A DNA stretch of 27,506 bases from NCBI GenBank assembly GCA_927911235.1, contig CAKMOY010000090.1:1-27506 (forward strand). The letters run 5' to 3'. Positions 16,315-25,744 of this stretch are shown here, one piece after another. Position 1 is the stretch's first letter, and each line of letters begins with the position of its first letter. This stretch comes from an uncultured Moraxella sp. GTDB lineage: Bacteria; Pseudomonadota; Gammaproteobacteria; Pseudomonadales; Moraxellaceae. The notes under the pieces were generated by a model that saw only the letters and a list, made by a program, of their open reading frames with translations, ran no database searches and was not told the DNA's origin. The translations under genes and the position numbers were made by a program.

Positions 16315-17502
16315 ATGAACAAAATTCCAGTATTTAACCCAAATGAATTAAACCAAACCGAACAAAAAACCAATCTTTTGGGAATGTCAAAAGATGAGTT
16401 GGGTGAGTTTTTTAAAAATTTGGGTGAAAAGCCGTTTCGTGCCACGCAAGTGATGAAATGGATTTACCAATTTGGCGTTACCGATTTTTATCAAATGACC
16501 AATTTGTCCAAAAAATTGCAAGAAAAATTGGACGAAGTGGCATGCGTTGTGCCACCTGCGGTAAAATTTAAACAGTTTAGCGAAGATGGCACTCGCAAAT
16601 GGGTGTTTGAAGTGGCGGGCGGTTCATTGGTAGAAACCGTATTAATTCCTGCCGAAGATGGTAAACAGTTTGGGCGAAAAACCTTGTGTATTTCATCGCA
16701 AGTGGGCTGTGCGTTGGATTGTTCATTTTGTAGTACAGGTAAACAAGGTTTTGAGCGAGATTTAAAAGCAAGCGAAATTATCGGACAATTGTGGGTGGCA
16801 AATCAATCCTATATGGAAAATGTGCCTGTAAGCGAGCGTGAAAACCGTGTAACCAACGTGGTAATGATGGGCATGGGCGAGCCGTTGTTAAACTATGAGC
16901 CTGTGGTGGCGAGCATGGGGCTAATGCTTGATGATTTTGGGTTTGGTTTGTCAAAACGCCGTGTAACCCTTTCTACATCTGGCATCGTGCCAAAAATGTA
17001 CGATTTGGCAAAAGACATTGATGTGGCGTTGGCGATTTCTTTGCACGCCCCAAATGACGAACTGCGTAACGAGCTTGTGCCGATTAACAAAAAATATCCA
17101 TTAAAAGACCTAATCGCCGCCGCTAAAGCCTATGTGTATGACGAAAATCCACGCCACAAAAAGCACGTTACCATTGAATACGTCATGTTAAAAGACGTAA
17201 ATGACAGCGATGAACACGCTCATCAGTTGGTGAAATTATTAAAAGATTTGCCCAGTAAAATCAATTTAATTCCGTTTAACCCATTTCCGCACGCACCGTA
17301 TCAGCGTTCTAGCAACAATCGTATTCATGCTTTTAGCAACATTTTAAATAACGCAGGTTTTGTCTGTACCATTCGCCAAACTCGTGGCGATGACATTGAT
17401 GCGGCGTGTGGGCAGTTGGTTGGGCAAGTGGCGGATAAAACTCGCCGAGCAAAACAATGGCAACAAAAAATTTGGCAAGGAAAAATTGAACAACAAAAAT
17501 AG
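16315..17502 (+). CDS. rlmN: Dual-specificity RNA methyltransferase RlmN
   Basis: This radical-SAM enzyme makes m2A at 23S rRNA A2503 and tRNA A37. The radical-SAM cluster motif is Cys132-x3-Cys136-x2-Cys139 ([10 protein letters not shown]), the SAM region is [14 protein letters not shown] and the catalytic Cys pair includes the one in [21 protein letters not shown] near the C-terminus. The N-terminal helical RNA-binding domain ([16 protein letters not shown]) is typical. The frame is intact at 395 residues; family members are about 370-390. It is the first gene of the plus-strand block and has a clear promoter. A separate promoter precedes pilF. Confidence 0.95.
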   Translation: MNKIPVFNPNELNQTEQKTNLLGMSKDELGEFFKNLGEKPFRATQVMKWIYQFGVTDFYQMTNLSKKLQEKLDEVACVVPPAVKFKQFSEDGTRKWVFEVAGGSLVETVLIPAEDGKQFGRKTLCISSQVGCALDCSFCSTGKQGFERDLKASEIIGQLWVANQSYMENVPVSERENRVTNVVMMGMGEPLLNYEPVVASMGLMLDDFGFGLSKRRVTLSTSGIVPKMYDLAKDIDVALAISLHAPNDELRNELVPINKKYPLKDLIAAAKAYVYDENPRHKKHVTIEYVMLKDVNDSDEHAHQLVKLLKDLPSKINLIPFNPFPHAPYQRSSNNRIHAFSNILNNAGFVCTIRQTRGDDIDAACGQLVGQVADKTRRAKQWQQKIWQGKIEQQK

Positions 17503-17544
17503 GAAAACTGCATTCAAACAATTAAAATAGCCGTCATGCAATGA

Positions 17545-17573
17545 TTGGTTTTTTATGATTTTTTTGATATAGT
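17545..17573 (+). promoter_or_regulatory. Putative pilF promoter
   Basis: TTGGTT (-35, 17545-17550) and TATAGT (-10, 17568-17573) are 17 bases apart, about 70 bases before the pilF start and after the rlmN stop. Confidence 0.5.
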
Positions 17574-17642
17574 AACATAAATTTTTTTCACGTTTAAAAA
17601 TCCCATTTTTTTTGGTTCATTTTTTTTAACAGGCTTGTTAAT

Positions 17643-18532
17643 ATGAATACACAATCACACATGGATAACATCATCAAAGCACCGATCTTAAAACGTGCTT
17701 TTACCCCTACTGTGATGGGGGGGTTGGCGATTTTTGCTTTGGCAAATTTGTCAGGCTGTACCTCAAGTCAAACCGTCTCTAGCCAAACGCTTACATCAAG
17801 CGACCCTAGCAAATGGCGACAAGACCCCCAAAGAAATCGCTCGCTCTCGCACAGCGATTGCTGCCGAGTTTATCCGAGACCACAAACTTGATGCAGCCCA
17901 ACGCCAATTAGAACAAGCCTTAAAATCTGACCCACGCTCTGCCGCCGCTCATGACATGATGGGCGTTTTGTTACAACAAGAAGGCAGTCGCCTTAATCTA
18001 CAAAAAGCCGAAGGTTATTTTAAAAAAGCGATTGACTTAGATCCGACTTTTACCCAAGCTCATAACAATTACGGCGTGTATCTAGCACAAGTCAAACGCT
18101 ATCCAGAAGCGGTGCAACAGTTTGAAATCGCAGGTTCTACACTGGGTTATGATGGGCGTATTGAAGCACTTGAAAATTTGGGGCGAACCTATCTACAAAT
18201 GAACAATACCGACATGGCGAAAAAAAACCTTTGCCAAAACCTTAGATGCTGACCGTTTTAGCGTGATTGCCCGTTCTGAGATGATTGATATTTTTATCAA
18301 AGAAGGTCAGACCATGAATGCCAAAAAACTGCACAGCGACCTTGTGTTAATTTTGGGTGAAAAAAGATTAGACCCAAGAACCCTACAACAAGGGGCTAGA
18401 CTGGGTAAATTATTGGGTAACTCAGCAGATTTGCAAAAATTTAGCCAACAATTATTTGATAAATATCCACTTAGCAGTGAGGCAAAACAACTACGCCAAT
18501 GGTTAAAAACGCCCAATGCGGTTTGGAAATAA
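17643..18532 (+). CDS. pilF: Type IV pilus biogenesis lipoprotein PilF/PilW (two frameshifts)
   Basis: This outer-membrane lipoprotein pilotin is needed for PilQ secretin multimerisation. A signal sequence ends in the lipobox-like LANLSGC (Cys at 39 from the first ATG). TPR repeats follow: AAEFIRDHKLDAAQRQLEQALKSDPRSA, AEGYFKKAIDLDPTFTQAHNNYGVYLAQ, AVQQFEIAGSTLGYDGRIEALENLGRTYLQM, and then degenerate ones. The frame breaks at the C-run 17825-17829 (one extra) and at the A-run 18220-18227 (one extra). Removing both joins KWRQDPKEIARSR and AKKTFAKTLDADRFS and gives 295 residues. The position between rlmN and rodZ upstream of ispG is the usual gammaproteobacterial one and supports the call. Confidence 0.9.
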
Positions 18533-18590
18533 CAACGACGATTTTTATTTTGGTAATTATTTATACATTTAACAAGAGTTTAACAGTATC

Positions 18591-19451
18591 ATGAGCAATC
18601 CAACAACCAACCCAAAAAACGCACCGACCGTAGATACCTCGCACCCATTGGGACAACGTTTAAAACAAGCACGTGAAAAGAAAAACTTGAGCCTTGAAGA
18701 TGTGACAAGCCAGACCAATATTTTAAAACGGCATTTGGTCGCATTAGAAGAAGGTGATTATGAGTCGTTGCCACAGCCGACTTTTGCTCGTGGTTTTGCG
18801 GTGAATTATGGGCGTTTTTTGGGAATTGATTCGCAAGTTATCAATCAAAGTTTTGATGCTCAATACCCTGCTAATTTACGCCAAAAATATGAAGATTTTA
18901 AACAAAATGCCCCACTACAGCCGATGGGTACGCTACAAAGAGACAGTTATGGCGGTTTAAAAATAAATTGGTTTGTGGTGATTGGTGCGATTGTTGCCTT
19001 GGTGGTGGCGATATTGGTTTATAGAACCATCAAAAACGCCCACCACGAAAATCAACCACAGCAAACTATCCAAGAAGTTACCCCACAAGAGCAAACAACA
19101 GGGGCATCACTGTCTAATACGGGCTCGGCAATTAATATGCAAGCACCTGCCAGTACGCCTATTGCGACTGCCAATTCTGCCAGCACACCGATGAGTACAG
19201 GTATTGCGACAGCAGGTAGTTCAACGCTGGATATTTGGATTCAAGCCAATGCCACCATCAATATCACCGATGCCACAGGCAAAGTGATTATGCAAGGCGA
19301 TTATACACGTGGTGGACATCAGCTCACAGGACAAGCACCTTTTAATGTACAAATTGATAAAGTAAATAATGTGAGCATTGATTTTAACAAACAACCCATG
19401 AATATCAAACAATACGCCCAAAATAACCAAGCGAATTTTACCTTACAATAA
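18591..19451 (+). CDS. rodZ: Cytoskeleton protein RodZ
   Basis: This is a bitopic inner-membrane protein linking MreB to the elongation machinery. It has a cytoplasmic helix-turn-helix domain (about 20-85: GQRLKQAREKKNLSLEDVTSQ, then FARGFAVNYGRFLGID), a short linker and a membrane helix at about 127-146 (NWFVVIGAIVALVVAILVY). A Ser/Thr/Ala/Gln-rich periplasmic linker and a C-terminal DUF4115-type beta domain (LDIWIQANATINITDATGKVIMQGDYTRGG) follow. Intact, 286 residues. It lies 58 bases after pilF and 38 bases before ispG, the conserved arrangement. Confidence 0.93.
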   Translation: MSNPTTNPKNAPTVDTSHPLGQRLKQAREKKNLSLEDVTSQTNILKRHLVALEEGDYESLPQPTFARGFAVNYGRFLGIDSQVINQSFDAQYPANLRQKYEDFKQNAPLQPMGTLQRDSYGGLKINWFVVIGAIVALVVAILVYRTIKNAHHENQPQQTIQEVTPQEQTTGASLSNTGSAINMQAPASTPIATANSASTPMSTGIATAGSSTLDIWIQANATINITDATGKVIMQGDYTRGGHQLTGQAPFNVQIDKVNNVSIDFNKQPMNIKQYAQNNQANFTLQ

Positions 19452-19489
19452 AATAAACTATTAAATTTAAAGTAAATTTAGGAAAAATT

Positions 19490-20612
19490 ATGTCAAATCA
19501 TCACACCCCCATCAAACGCAAACCCACCAAAAAAATCTATGTTGGTTCTGTCGCTGTGGGTGGTGATGCACCGATTAGCGTGCAGTCCATGACAAACACC
19601 GAAACGTGCGATGTTGAAGCCACCGTTGCTCAAATTCAGCGGTGTGTGGACGCAGGGGCGGATTTTATGCGTGTGTCCACACCAACGATGGAAAGTGTTG
19701 AAGCATTTGCCGAAATCAAAAAACGTGTGAGCGTGCCTTTGGTTGCCGATATTCATTTTGATTATAAAATTGCATTGGCGGTTGCCGAAGCAGGGGCGGA
19801 TTGCTTGCGGATTAACCCAGGTAATATTGGCAATGAACAAAAAAGTGCGTGAAGTGATTGCTTGTGCAAAACATCACGGCATTAGTATGCGAATTGGCGT
19901 AAACGCAGGCTCGCTAGAAAAAGATTTGCAAAAAAAATATGGCGAACCGACAGGCAAGGCGATGTTAGAATCCGCCTTACGCCATATTGACATTTTAGAC
20001 CGCAACAACTTTGACCAATATAAAATCTCGGTCAAGGCAAGTAATGTGTTTTTGACCCTTGATGCTTATCGTTTGATTTCTGCCCAAATTGACAACCCAC
20101 TTCATCTTGGCGTTACCGAAGCAGGCGTGTACCGCACAGGCACGATCAAATCGGCAATTGCCTTGGGTGGTTTACTGCTTGACGGCATTGGCGATACCAT
20201 GCGAATTTCCTTGGCAAGTCCACCAGAAGAAGAGATTAAAATCGGTTTTGACATTTTAAAATCGCTAAATATCCGCAGTAATGGCGTAAACTTCATCGCT
20301 TGTCCAAGCTGTAGCCGTCAAGAATTTGACGTAATTAAGGTGATGAATGAGCTAGAATCTCGCCTAGAAGACATTCGTGAACCGCTTGATTTGTCGGTGA
20401 TTGGCTGTAAAGTCAATGGGCCGGGCGAAGCCAAAGAAGCGGACATTGGCGTGGTGGGGGCAAGTCCAAATTCGCTAGTTTATAAAGCAGGGGAAAAAAG
20501 TCATTTAATTGATACTCATCAATTAGCCGATGAAATTGAAAGCATGGTGCGACAGCACGTTAAAGAGTTGCAAGAAAAACGAGCGAATGAGATTATTCGG
20601 GTGGGGCAATAA
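19490..20612 (+). CDS. ispG: 4-hydroxy-3-methylbut-2-en-1-yl diphosphate synthase (one frameshift)
   Basis: This MEP-pathway [4Fe-4S] enzyme converts MEcPP to HMBPP. N-terminal TIM-barrel motifs include [28 protein letters not shown] and [15 protein letters not shown]. The cluster ligands are the two Cys in [11 protein letters not shown] and the Cys in [16 protein letters not shown], with the conserved Glu. The frame breaks at the A-run 19839-19844; one A fewer joins [10 protein letters not shown] to [12 protein letters not shown] and yields 373 residues, the standard length. The gene should be essential, so a consensus insertion is the best explanation. AGGAAA lies before the ATG. It is followed by hisS after about 50 bases. 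Confidence 0.94.
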
Positions 20613-20661
20613 ACGATATTTACTATCAAGTACAACTAAATAATAAATAAGAGTAATGAAT

Positions 20662-22008
20662 ATGAGCTTAAAAGCAATCAAAGGTTTTAAAGACATTTTA
20701 CACATCGCCACCGAAGACACTCGCCCAAGTAGCGAATGGCGACAACTAGAAGCCACACTCACAGGCGTGCTAGACCAATTTGGCTATGAACAAATCCGCT
20801 TGCCGATTGTAGAAGAAACGCAACTGTTTAGCCGAGCGATTGGCGATGCCACCGATATTGTTGAAAAAGAAATGTACTCATTTTTTGACAAAGGCGAACC
20901 ACCAACACCGCTAACCTTACGCCCAGAAGGCACAGCAGGGGCGGTGCGAGCCGTTATTGAGCATAATCTATTGCGTGGCGATACGCCAAAACTCTGGTAC
21001 ACAGGGGCGATGTTTCGCTACGAGCGTCCGCAAAAAGGGCGTTACCGTCAGTTTCATCAGCTAGGCGTGGAGAGTTTTGGCAGTGAATTGCCTGATGCCG
21101 ATGCCGAGCTGATTATCATGACTTATAATATGTGGCGTGAATTGGGGCTGATTGACAATTTGCAATTAGAATTAAATACCTTAGGCGAAAGCCACGAACG
21201 CCAAGCCTTTCGCACGGCATTAATTGAGTATTTAACCGCTCACAAAAACGACTTGGACGAAGACAGCCAACGCCGTTTAAGCACAAATCCGTTGCGAATT
21301 TTGGACAGTAAAGACGATAAAACCCAACAAATTTTAGAAAATGCACCAAAATTGGCGGATTTTTTGGGTGAAGAAACCCAACAACATTTTAACAAAGTTA
21401 AAGAATATTTAACCGCTGTTGGCATTGATTTTGTCATTAATCCAAAATTGGTGCGTGGTTTGGACTATTACAACAAAACCGTATTTGAATGGACGACTGA
21501 CAAACTTGGTAGTCAAGCGACCGTTTGCGGTGGTGGGCGTTATGATGGGTTAATCGGTCAAATCGCATCAATCGGTAAAGATAAACCTGCTCAAACGCAA
21601 CCTGCCGTTGGTTTTGCGATGGGGCTTGAACGTCTGCTGTTATTAATCCAAGCGGTTAATCCGTTTGAAACGGAGTCAGCGTGCGATGTGTTCGTGGTGG
21701 CTCACCCAGATTTTTATTTGCAAGGCATTGTTTATGCGAACGATTTACGAGCGACCAATCCGTATGTGCGTGTCAAAATGGCAAGTGCGACAAGCATAAA
21801 AGCACAGATGAAAAAAGCGGACAAATCTGGGGCGGAATTTACCGTGATTTTGGCGGAAGATGAAGTGAATAACAACACAATCACCGTCAAAAATATGAAA
21901 ACAGGCGAACAATTTAGCACAGATAGAGATGACGATACGTTTTTCCTTGATGAAGAAGCATTACAAATGTTTGGTTTCTTAGACAATCTTGATGATGACA
22001 ACGCTTGA
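20662..22008 (+). CDS. hisS: Histidine--tRNA ligase
   Basis: This class II aminoacyl-tRNA synthetase is intact. Motif 2 is in [21 protein letters not shown], the histidine-specific loops are [15 protein letters not shown] and GGGRYDGL, motif 3 is [13 protein letters not shown] and the C-terminal anticodon-binding domain follows ([14 protein letters not shown] onward). I prefer the ATG at 20662 ([11 protein letters not shown], 448 residues) because AAGAG lies eight bases before it; the ATG at 20656 is only two bases from that site. The C-terminus has an acidic extension (DNLDDDNA). A pair of hairpins of a REP-like element follows before yfgM. Confidence 0.95.
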   Translation: MSLKAIKGFKDILHIATEDTRPSSEWRQLEATLTGVLDQFGYEQIRLPIVEETQLFSRAIGDATDIVEKEMYSFFDKGEPPTPLTLRPEGTAGAVRAVIEHNLLRGDTPKLWYTGAMFRYERPQKGRYRQFHQLGVESFGSELPDADAELIIMTYNMWRELGLIDNLQLELNTLGESHERQAFRTALIEYLTAHKNDLDEDSQRRLSTNPLRILDSKDDKTQQILENAPKLADFLGEETQQHFNKVKEYLTAVGIDFVINPKLVRGLDYYNKTVFEWTTDKLGSQATVCGGGRYDGLIGQIASIGKDKPAQTQPAVGFAMGLERLLLLIQAVNPFETESACDVFVVAHPDFYLQGIVYANDLRATNPYVRVKMASATSIKAQMKKADKSGAEFTVILAEDEVNNNTITVKNMKTGEQFSTDRDDDTFFLDEEALQMFGFLDNLDDDNA

Positions 22009-22040
22009 TTAATTGCTTGTTTAAAGCCAAAAATGTAGAT

Positions 22041-22110
22041 GTAGGGTGGGTTTTACCCACCTTTTGATAACAAATATTTAGATTTAAGTGGTGGGCTAAG
22101 CCCACCTTAC
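22041..22110. repeat. REP-like inverted hairpin doublet
   Basis: Two stem-loops face each other: GTAGGGTGGG-TTTTA-CCCACC (22041-22061 region) and GGTGGGCTAAGCCCACC (22089-22106 region). The outer ends GTAGGGTGGG and CCCACCTTAC are inverted repeats of each other with one mismatch. The spacer is A/T-rich. The layout is that of a BIME or small MITE lying in the hisS-yfgM gap. It may also attenuate transcription or protect mRNA ends within the operon. Confidence 0.65.
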
Positions 22111-22143
22111 GATGAGTATTTTAAAAATACAAAAGGGTAAGCA

Positions 22144-22971
22144 ATGGTAAAAGATGTAACGCCAAAAAGCATGAATGACGAACAGCAATCCATGCAAGCG
22201 TTAAAGCAATACGGTAGCTATATTGTGATGGCAATTGTGTTGGCTTTGGGTGGTTATTTTGGTTGGCAATATTGGCAAAATCATGGCGGACGTATTGATG
22301 AAGCTGCGTCAACCGATTTTGCCAAAATCCAAGCCAGTGAAGATAATCTAGCCAATCTATCATCAGCCACCGATGACAAGGCACAAGCCCAGCTAGCCAC
22401 CGCTCAAGCGACTTTTAACAAAGATGTGGACGCTTTTATTGCCAAACATGGCAATTCGGTTTACACTTGGCAAGCCTTGATGTTAAAAGCTAAACAGCAG
22501 ACCGATGGCAACGATAATAAAGGGGGGATTGCCACTTTGCAACAGGCAATGGCGTTAAATATCAAAGATGATGGTCTAAAAGCGATTGCAACATTGCGTT
22601 ATGCTCAAGCCTTGTTAAGTAACAATCAAGCTGACGAGGCGACAAAAGCATTGCAAAACCCAATGCCACAGGCGTTTGAGGCGAGCAAACTTGAGTTGTT
22701 AGGCGATATTGCATTGAGCAAAAACGACAAAAAAACTGCTTCGGATAACTATCAAAAGGCGTGGGAAATGATTGAACAACGTAATAAAGACAACGTCATT
22801 CAACAAGACCGTGCATTTTTGCGGTTAAAAATGGAAAATTTGGGTTTAACGCCCAAACAGCCAGATTTAAATAGTGGGATTGTCGCAACACCTGCGGTGA
22901 GCGAGTTGCCGACTGATATCGCATCATCAGCGACGATTGCGTCAAGTGTCGCATCTACCCCAAGCCCTTAA
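22144..22971 (+). CDS. yfgM: YfgM-family ancillary Sec translocon subunit
   Basis: This inner-membrane protein has a short cytoplasmic N-terminus, one membrane helix (about 25-43, YIVMAIVLALGGYFGWQYW) and a periplasmic TPR-like domain (ATLRYAQALLSNNQADEATKAL, LGDIALSKNDKKTASDNYQKAWEM). The family associates with SecYEG and the chaperone PpiD. At 275 residues it is longer than E. coli YfgM (about 206), with a Ser/Ala/Thr/Pro-rich C-terminal tail. The hisS-yfgM-bamB-der order is the standard context and is the main support for the call. AAAAGGG precedes the ATG. Confidence 0.88.
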   Translation: MVKDVTPKSMNDEQQSMQALKQYGSYIVMAIVLALGGYFGWQYWQNHGGRIDEAASTDFAKIQASEDNLANLSSATDDKAQAQLATAQATFNKDVDAFIAKHGNSVYTWQALMLKAKQQTDGNDNKGGIATLQQAMALNIKDDGLKAIATLRYAQALLSNNQADEATKALQNPMPQAFEASKLELLGDIALSKNDKKTASDNYQKAWEMIEQRNKDNVIQQDRAFLRLKMENLGLTPKQPDLNSGIVATPAVSELPTDIASSATIASSVASTPSP

Positions 22972-23020
22972 ACTTTAATCCGAATTTTACAACCTCTTAT
23001 TTAACAGTTGAGTAATGATA

Positions 23021-24250
23021 ATGAACACACTTTTTTCATCAGCATTTGCCTTACGTTTGACCAGTGTTTCTGTGATTGCATTGTTGGCGTTAAACACCAC
23101 CGCTTGCCAACGTTTTAAAAAATCTGACAACATGAACGAGCCGACGCCATTGGTGCAATTGGCAAACGACAAAACAACGCTAAACCCAATTTTTAGCCAA
23201 AATTTATCTGGTAAATCCAAAAGTTTTAAAAATAAAAAACAAACCCTAACCCAAAGCACGACCGCATTTAAAACCACTGTAGACACTCAAGGCTACATCA
23301 GTGCTAGCCCTGATGGCACAGTCGTTGCGACTGATAACAATGGTAAAATGCTTTGGCAAGTTGAACTAAAACAAGGCTTGCACGCAGGGGTTGCTCTAGA
23401 CAACGCCCAAACCTTTGCCACGACAGTCATTGTCGCTGATAATCTTGGCAAGCTGATTGCCCTTGACCGTGCGACAGGCAATATCCGCTGGGAGCGTCAA
23501 CTGTCTAGCAATGTACTCTCCCCCGCCCTAATTAGCGGTAATCGTGTGGTGGCTTTGGCAAACAATGGCTTGATTTATGGCTTATCATTGCAAACAGGTG
23601 ATGTGATTTGGCAATTTGGCACACAAAACCCAAGCCTTAGCGTGCGTGGCAGTGCCACTCCGATATTGTTAGATACCAAAACCGCCATTATCCCAACGGC
23701 TGATGGGCGTATTCATGCGTTAAATATTGACAATGGTTCGCCATTGTGGTCTCGCCGTGTAAGTATGAGTGTGGGGGCAAGTGAAATTGACCGTTTGTCC
23801 GACATTGATGCAACGCCTGTGTTTGTGGACAATATGCTGTATGTAACGACTTATAGCGGTCAGTTGGTGGCGTTTGATATGAGTAGTCGCCAGTTGGCCT
23901 TTGTCAAAGAAATCGCCAGTTTAAAATCGGTTGCAGTGGACAATTCACAAGTATATGCAACCACGTTGGACGGCTCGGTTGTCGCTTTTGACCGTTTTAC
24001 AGGCAATGAAAATTGGCAAGTAGAAAGCTTAAAATACCGTGGCTTGAGCAATCCGATTGTTACGTCAAATTATGTCGTGGTCGGTGATAAGCTCGGCTAT
24101 TTGCACAGTTTGGATAAAAATAGCGGACAGATTGTCGGCAGAAGCCAAAGCAAAACCGATATCAATGCTTTAACATCACAGCCCAATAGCAAACGTATTA
24201 TCGCCCAAAGCCAAAATGGTAGCTTTAGCGTTTGGCAGTCTGTTGATTAA
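23021..24250 (+). CDS. bamB: Outer membrane protein assembly factor BamB
   Basis: This is a lipoprotein of the BAM complex that helps insert beta-barrel proteins. A signal peptide (SVSVIALLALNTTAC) ends at Cys29, the probable lipidation site, although the lipobox (TTAC) is weak. Then come PQQ-like beta-propeller blades with repeated W-containing motifs: GKMLWQVELKQGL, GNIRWERQL, GDVIWQFGTQ, GSPLWSRRVS and GNENWQVESL. Intact; 409 residues from the ATG at 23021, chosen for spacing from GAG; the ATG two codons earlier is possible. It sits between yfgM and der as in most Gammaproteobacteria. Confidence 0.93.
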   Translation: MNTLFSSAFALRLTSVSVIALLALNTTACQRFKKSDNMNEPTPLVQLANDKTTLNPIFSQNLSGKSKSFKNKKQTLTQSTTAFKTTVDTQGYISASPDGTVVATDNNGKMLWQVELKQGLHAGVALDNAQTFATTVIVADNLGKLIALDRATGNIRWERQLSSNVLSPALISGNRVVALANNGLIYGLSLQTGDVIWQFGTQNPSLSVRGSATPILLDTKTAIIPTADGRIHALNIDNGSPLWSRRVSMSVGASEIDRLSDIDATPVFVDNMLYVTTYSGQLVAFDMSSRQLAFVKEIASLKSVAVDNSQVYATTLDGSVVAFDRFTGNENWQVESLKYRGLSNPIVTSNYVVVGDKLGYLHSLDKNSGQIVGRSQSKTDINALTSQPNSKRIIAQSQNGSFSVWQSVD

Positions 24251-24314
24251 TTGTCAATTTTATTAAAAAATTATTAAAAAAAATTAAACTTAGTTATTGT
24301 TTGGAATACATTTT

Positions 24315-25718
24315 ATGAAACCAGTTGTCGCCTTAATCGGTCGTCCTAATGTTGGTAAATCCACAATTTTTAACCAACTTACCAAAAGCCGTCAAGCCTT
24401 AGTCGCTGATTTGGCAGGTTTAACCCGAGACCGTCAATATGGCGATGCGACTTTTGAAGAAAAATCTTTTATCGTGGTGGATACAGGCGGTATTGGCGAA
24501 GATGATGACGGCTCTGGCAACATTGATGACTACATGGCTCACCAGTCTTATACCGCCATTCATGAAGCGGATATCATTGTTTTTGTGGTGGACGCTCGTG
24601 CAGGGATTGTCGGCTCTGATGAAGTGATTGCCAAACAATTGCACACGCTTGGCAAGCCTGTATTTTTGGTGGCAAACAAAATTGATGGCGTGCATGAAGC
24701 TGCGATTAACGAGTTTTTTGCGTTAGGATTTGGCGAACCATTTCCGACAACGGCAAGTCATGGACGTGGTATTACCAATTTGTTGGAAAGTTTGACCGAG
24801 AATATGCCGACCAATGCCGAAGAAGAACAATCGCCAGACGGTTTAAAACTTGCCATTATCGGTCGCCCCAATGTGGGTAAATCTACCCTTGTCAATCGCT
24901 TGCTGGGTGAAGAGCGTGTTGTTGTGTTTGATATGCCTGGTACAACTAGGGACAGCATTTATATTCCATTTGAGCGTGAAAATCAAAATTATGTGTTAAT
25001 TGATACCGCAGGGGTACGCAGACGTGGGCGAATTGACGAAAAAGTAGAAAAATTTTCGGTCATTAAAACGCTACAAGCCATCAAAGATGCCAACGTTGTC
25101 GTGTTGGTGGTGGACGCTCGTGAAGGCATTACCGACCAAGATTTGCATTTGTTGGGCTATGCCATAGAAGCAGGGCGAGCAATGGTGATTGCGATTAACA
25201 AATGGGACGGCTTGCACCAAGACCAAAAAGATTGGGTAAAACTGGAGATTGACCGCCGTTTTAACTTTATTCCCTATGTGAAAATTCATTTTATTTCAGC
25301 GTTGCATGGCACAGGCGTTGGTAATCTGTATCCGTCCATTCACAAGGCGTATGACTCGGCAATGTTTGACATTTCTACCAGTCGTTTGACCCAAATTTTG
25401 CAAGATGCCGTAACCGCTCATCAACCGCCGATGGTGTCTGGTCGCCGTATCAAATTGCGTTTTGCTCATTTGGGTGGACACAATCCGCCTATCATTGTGA
25501 TTCATGGCAATCAGACCAGCCAAGTGCCAAACAGCTATCGCAGATATTTGGAAAATGAATTTCGCAAAGTGTTCAAACTGGAAGGCACGCCTGTTAAAGT
25601 GGAATTTAAACAAAATGCCAATCCTTATGCAGGTAGAACCAATACATTGACCGATGCCCAAAAAGAACGCAAACGCCGTCAAGTACAAAAAATTTTAAAA
25701 AAACGTGAAAAACGCTAA
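24315..25718 (+). CDS. der: GTPase Der (EngA)
   Basis: This essential tandem-domain GTPase works in 50S ribosomal subunit assembly. The first G domain has GRPNVGKS (9-16), DTGG (56-59) and NKID (121-124). The second has GRPNVGKS (183-190), DTAG (230-233) and NKWD (295-298). The C-terminal KH-like domain ends with a basic tail ([18 protein letters not shown]). Intact, 467 residues from the ATG at 24315; an in-frame TTG six codons earlier is less likely. It is followed after 26 bases by the sensor-kinase-like gene. Confidence 0.96.
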   Translation: MKPVVALIGRPNVGKSTIFNQLTKSRQALVADLAGLTRDRQYGDATFEEKSFIVVDTGGIGEDDDGSGNIDDYMAHQSYTAIHEADIIVFVVDARAGIVGSDEVIAKQLHTLGKPVFLVANKIDGVHEAAINEFFALGFGEPFPTTASHGRGITNLLESLTENMPTNAEEEQSPDGLKLAIIGRPNVGKSTLVNRLLGEERVVVFDMPGTTRDSIYIPFERENQNYVLIDTAGVRRRGRIDEKVEKFSVIKTLQAIKDANVVVLVVDAREGITDQDLHLLGYAIEAGRAMVIAINKWDGLHQDQKDWVKLEIDRRFNFIPYVKIHFISALHGTGVGNLYPSIHKAYDSAMFDISTSRLTQILQDAVTAHQPPMVSGRRIKLRFAHLGGHNPPIIVIHGNQTSQVPNSYRRYLENEFRKVFKLEGTPVKVEFKQNANPYAGRTNTLTDAQKERKRRQVQKILKKREKR

Positions 25719-25744
25719 TTAAACATTTTTAAGTAAGGCACGCT

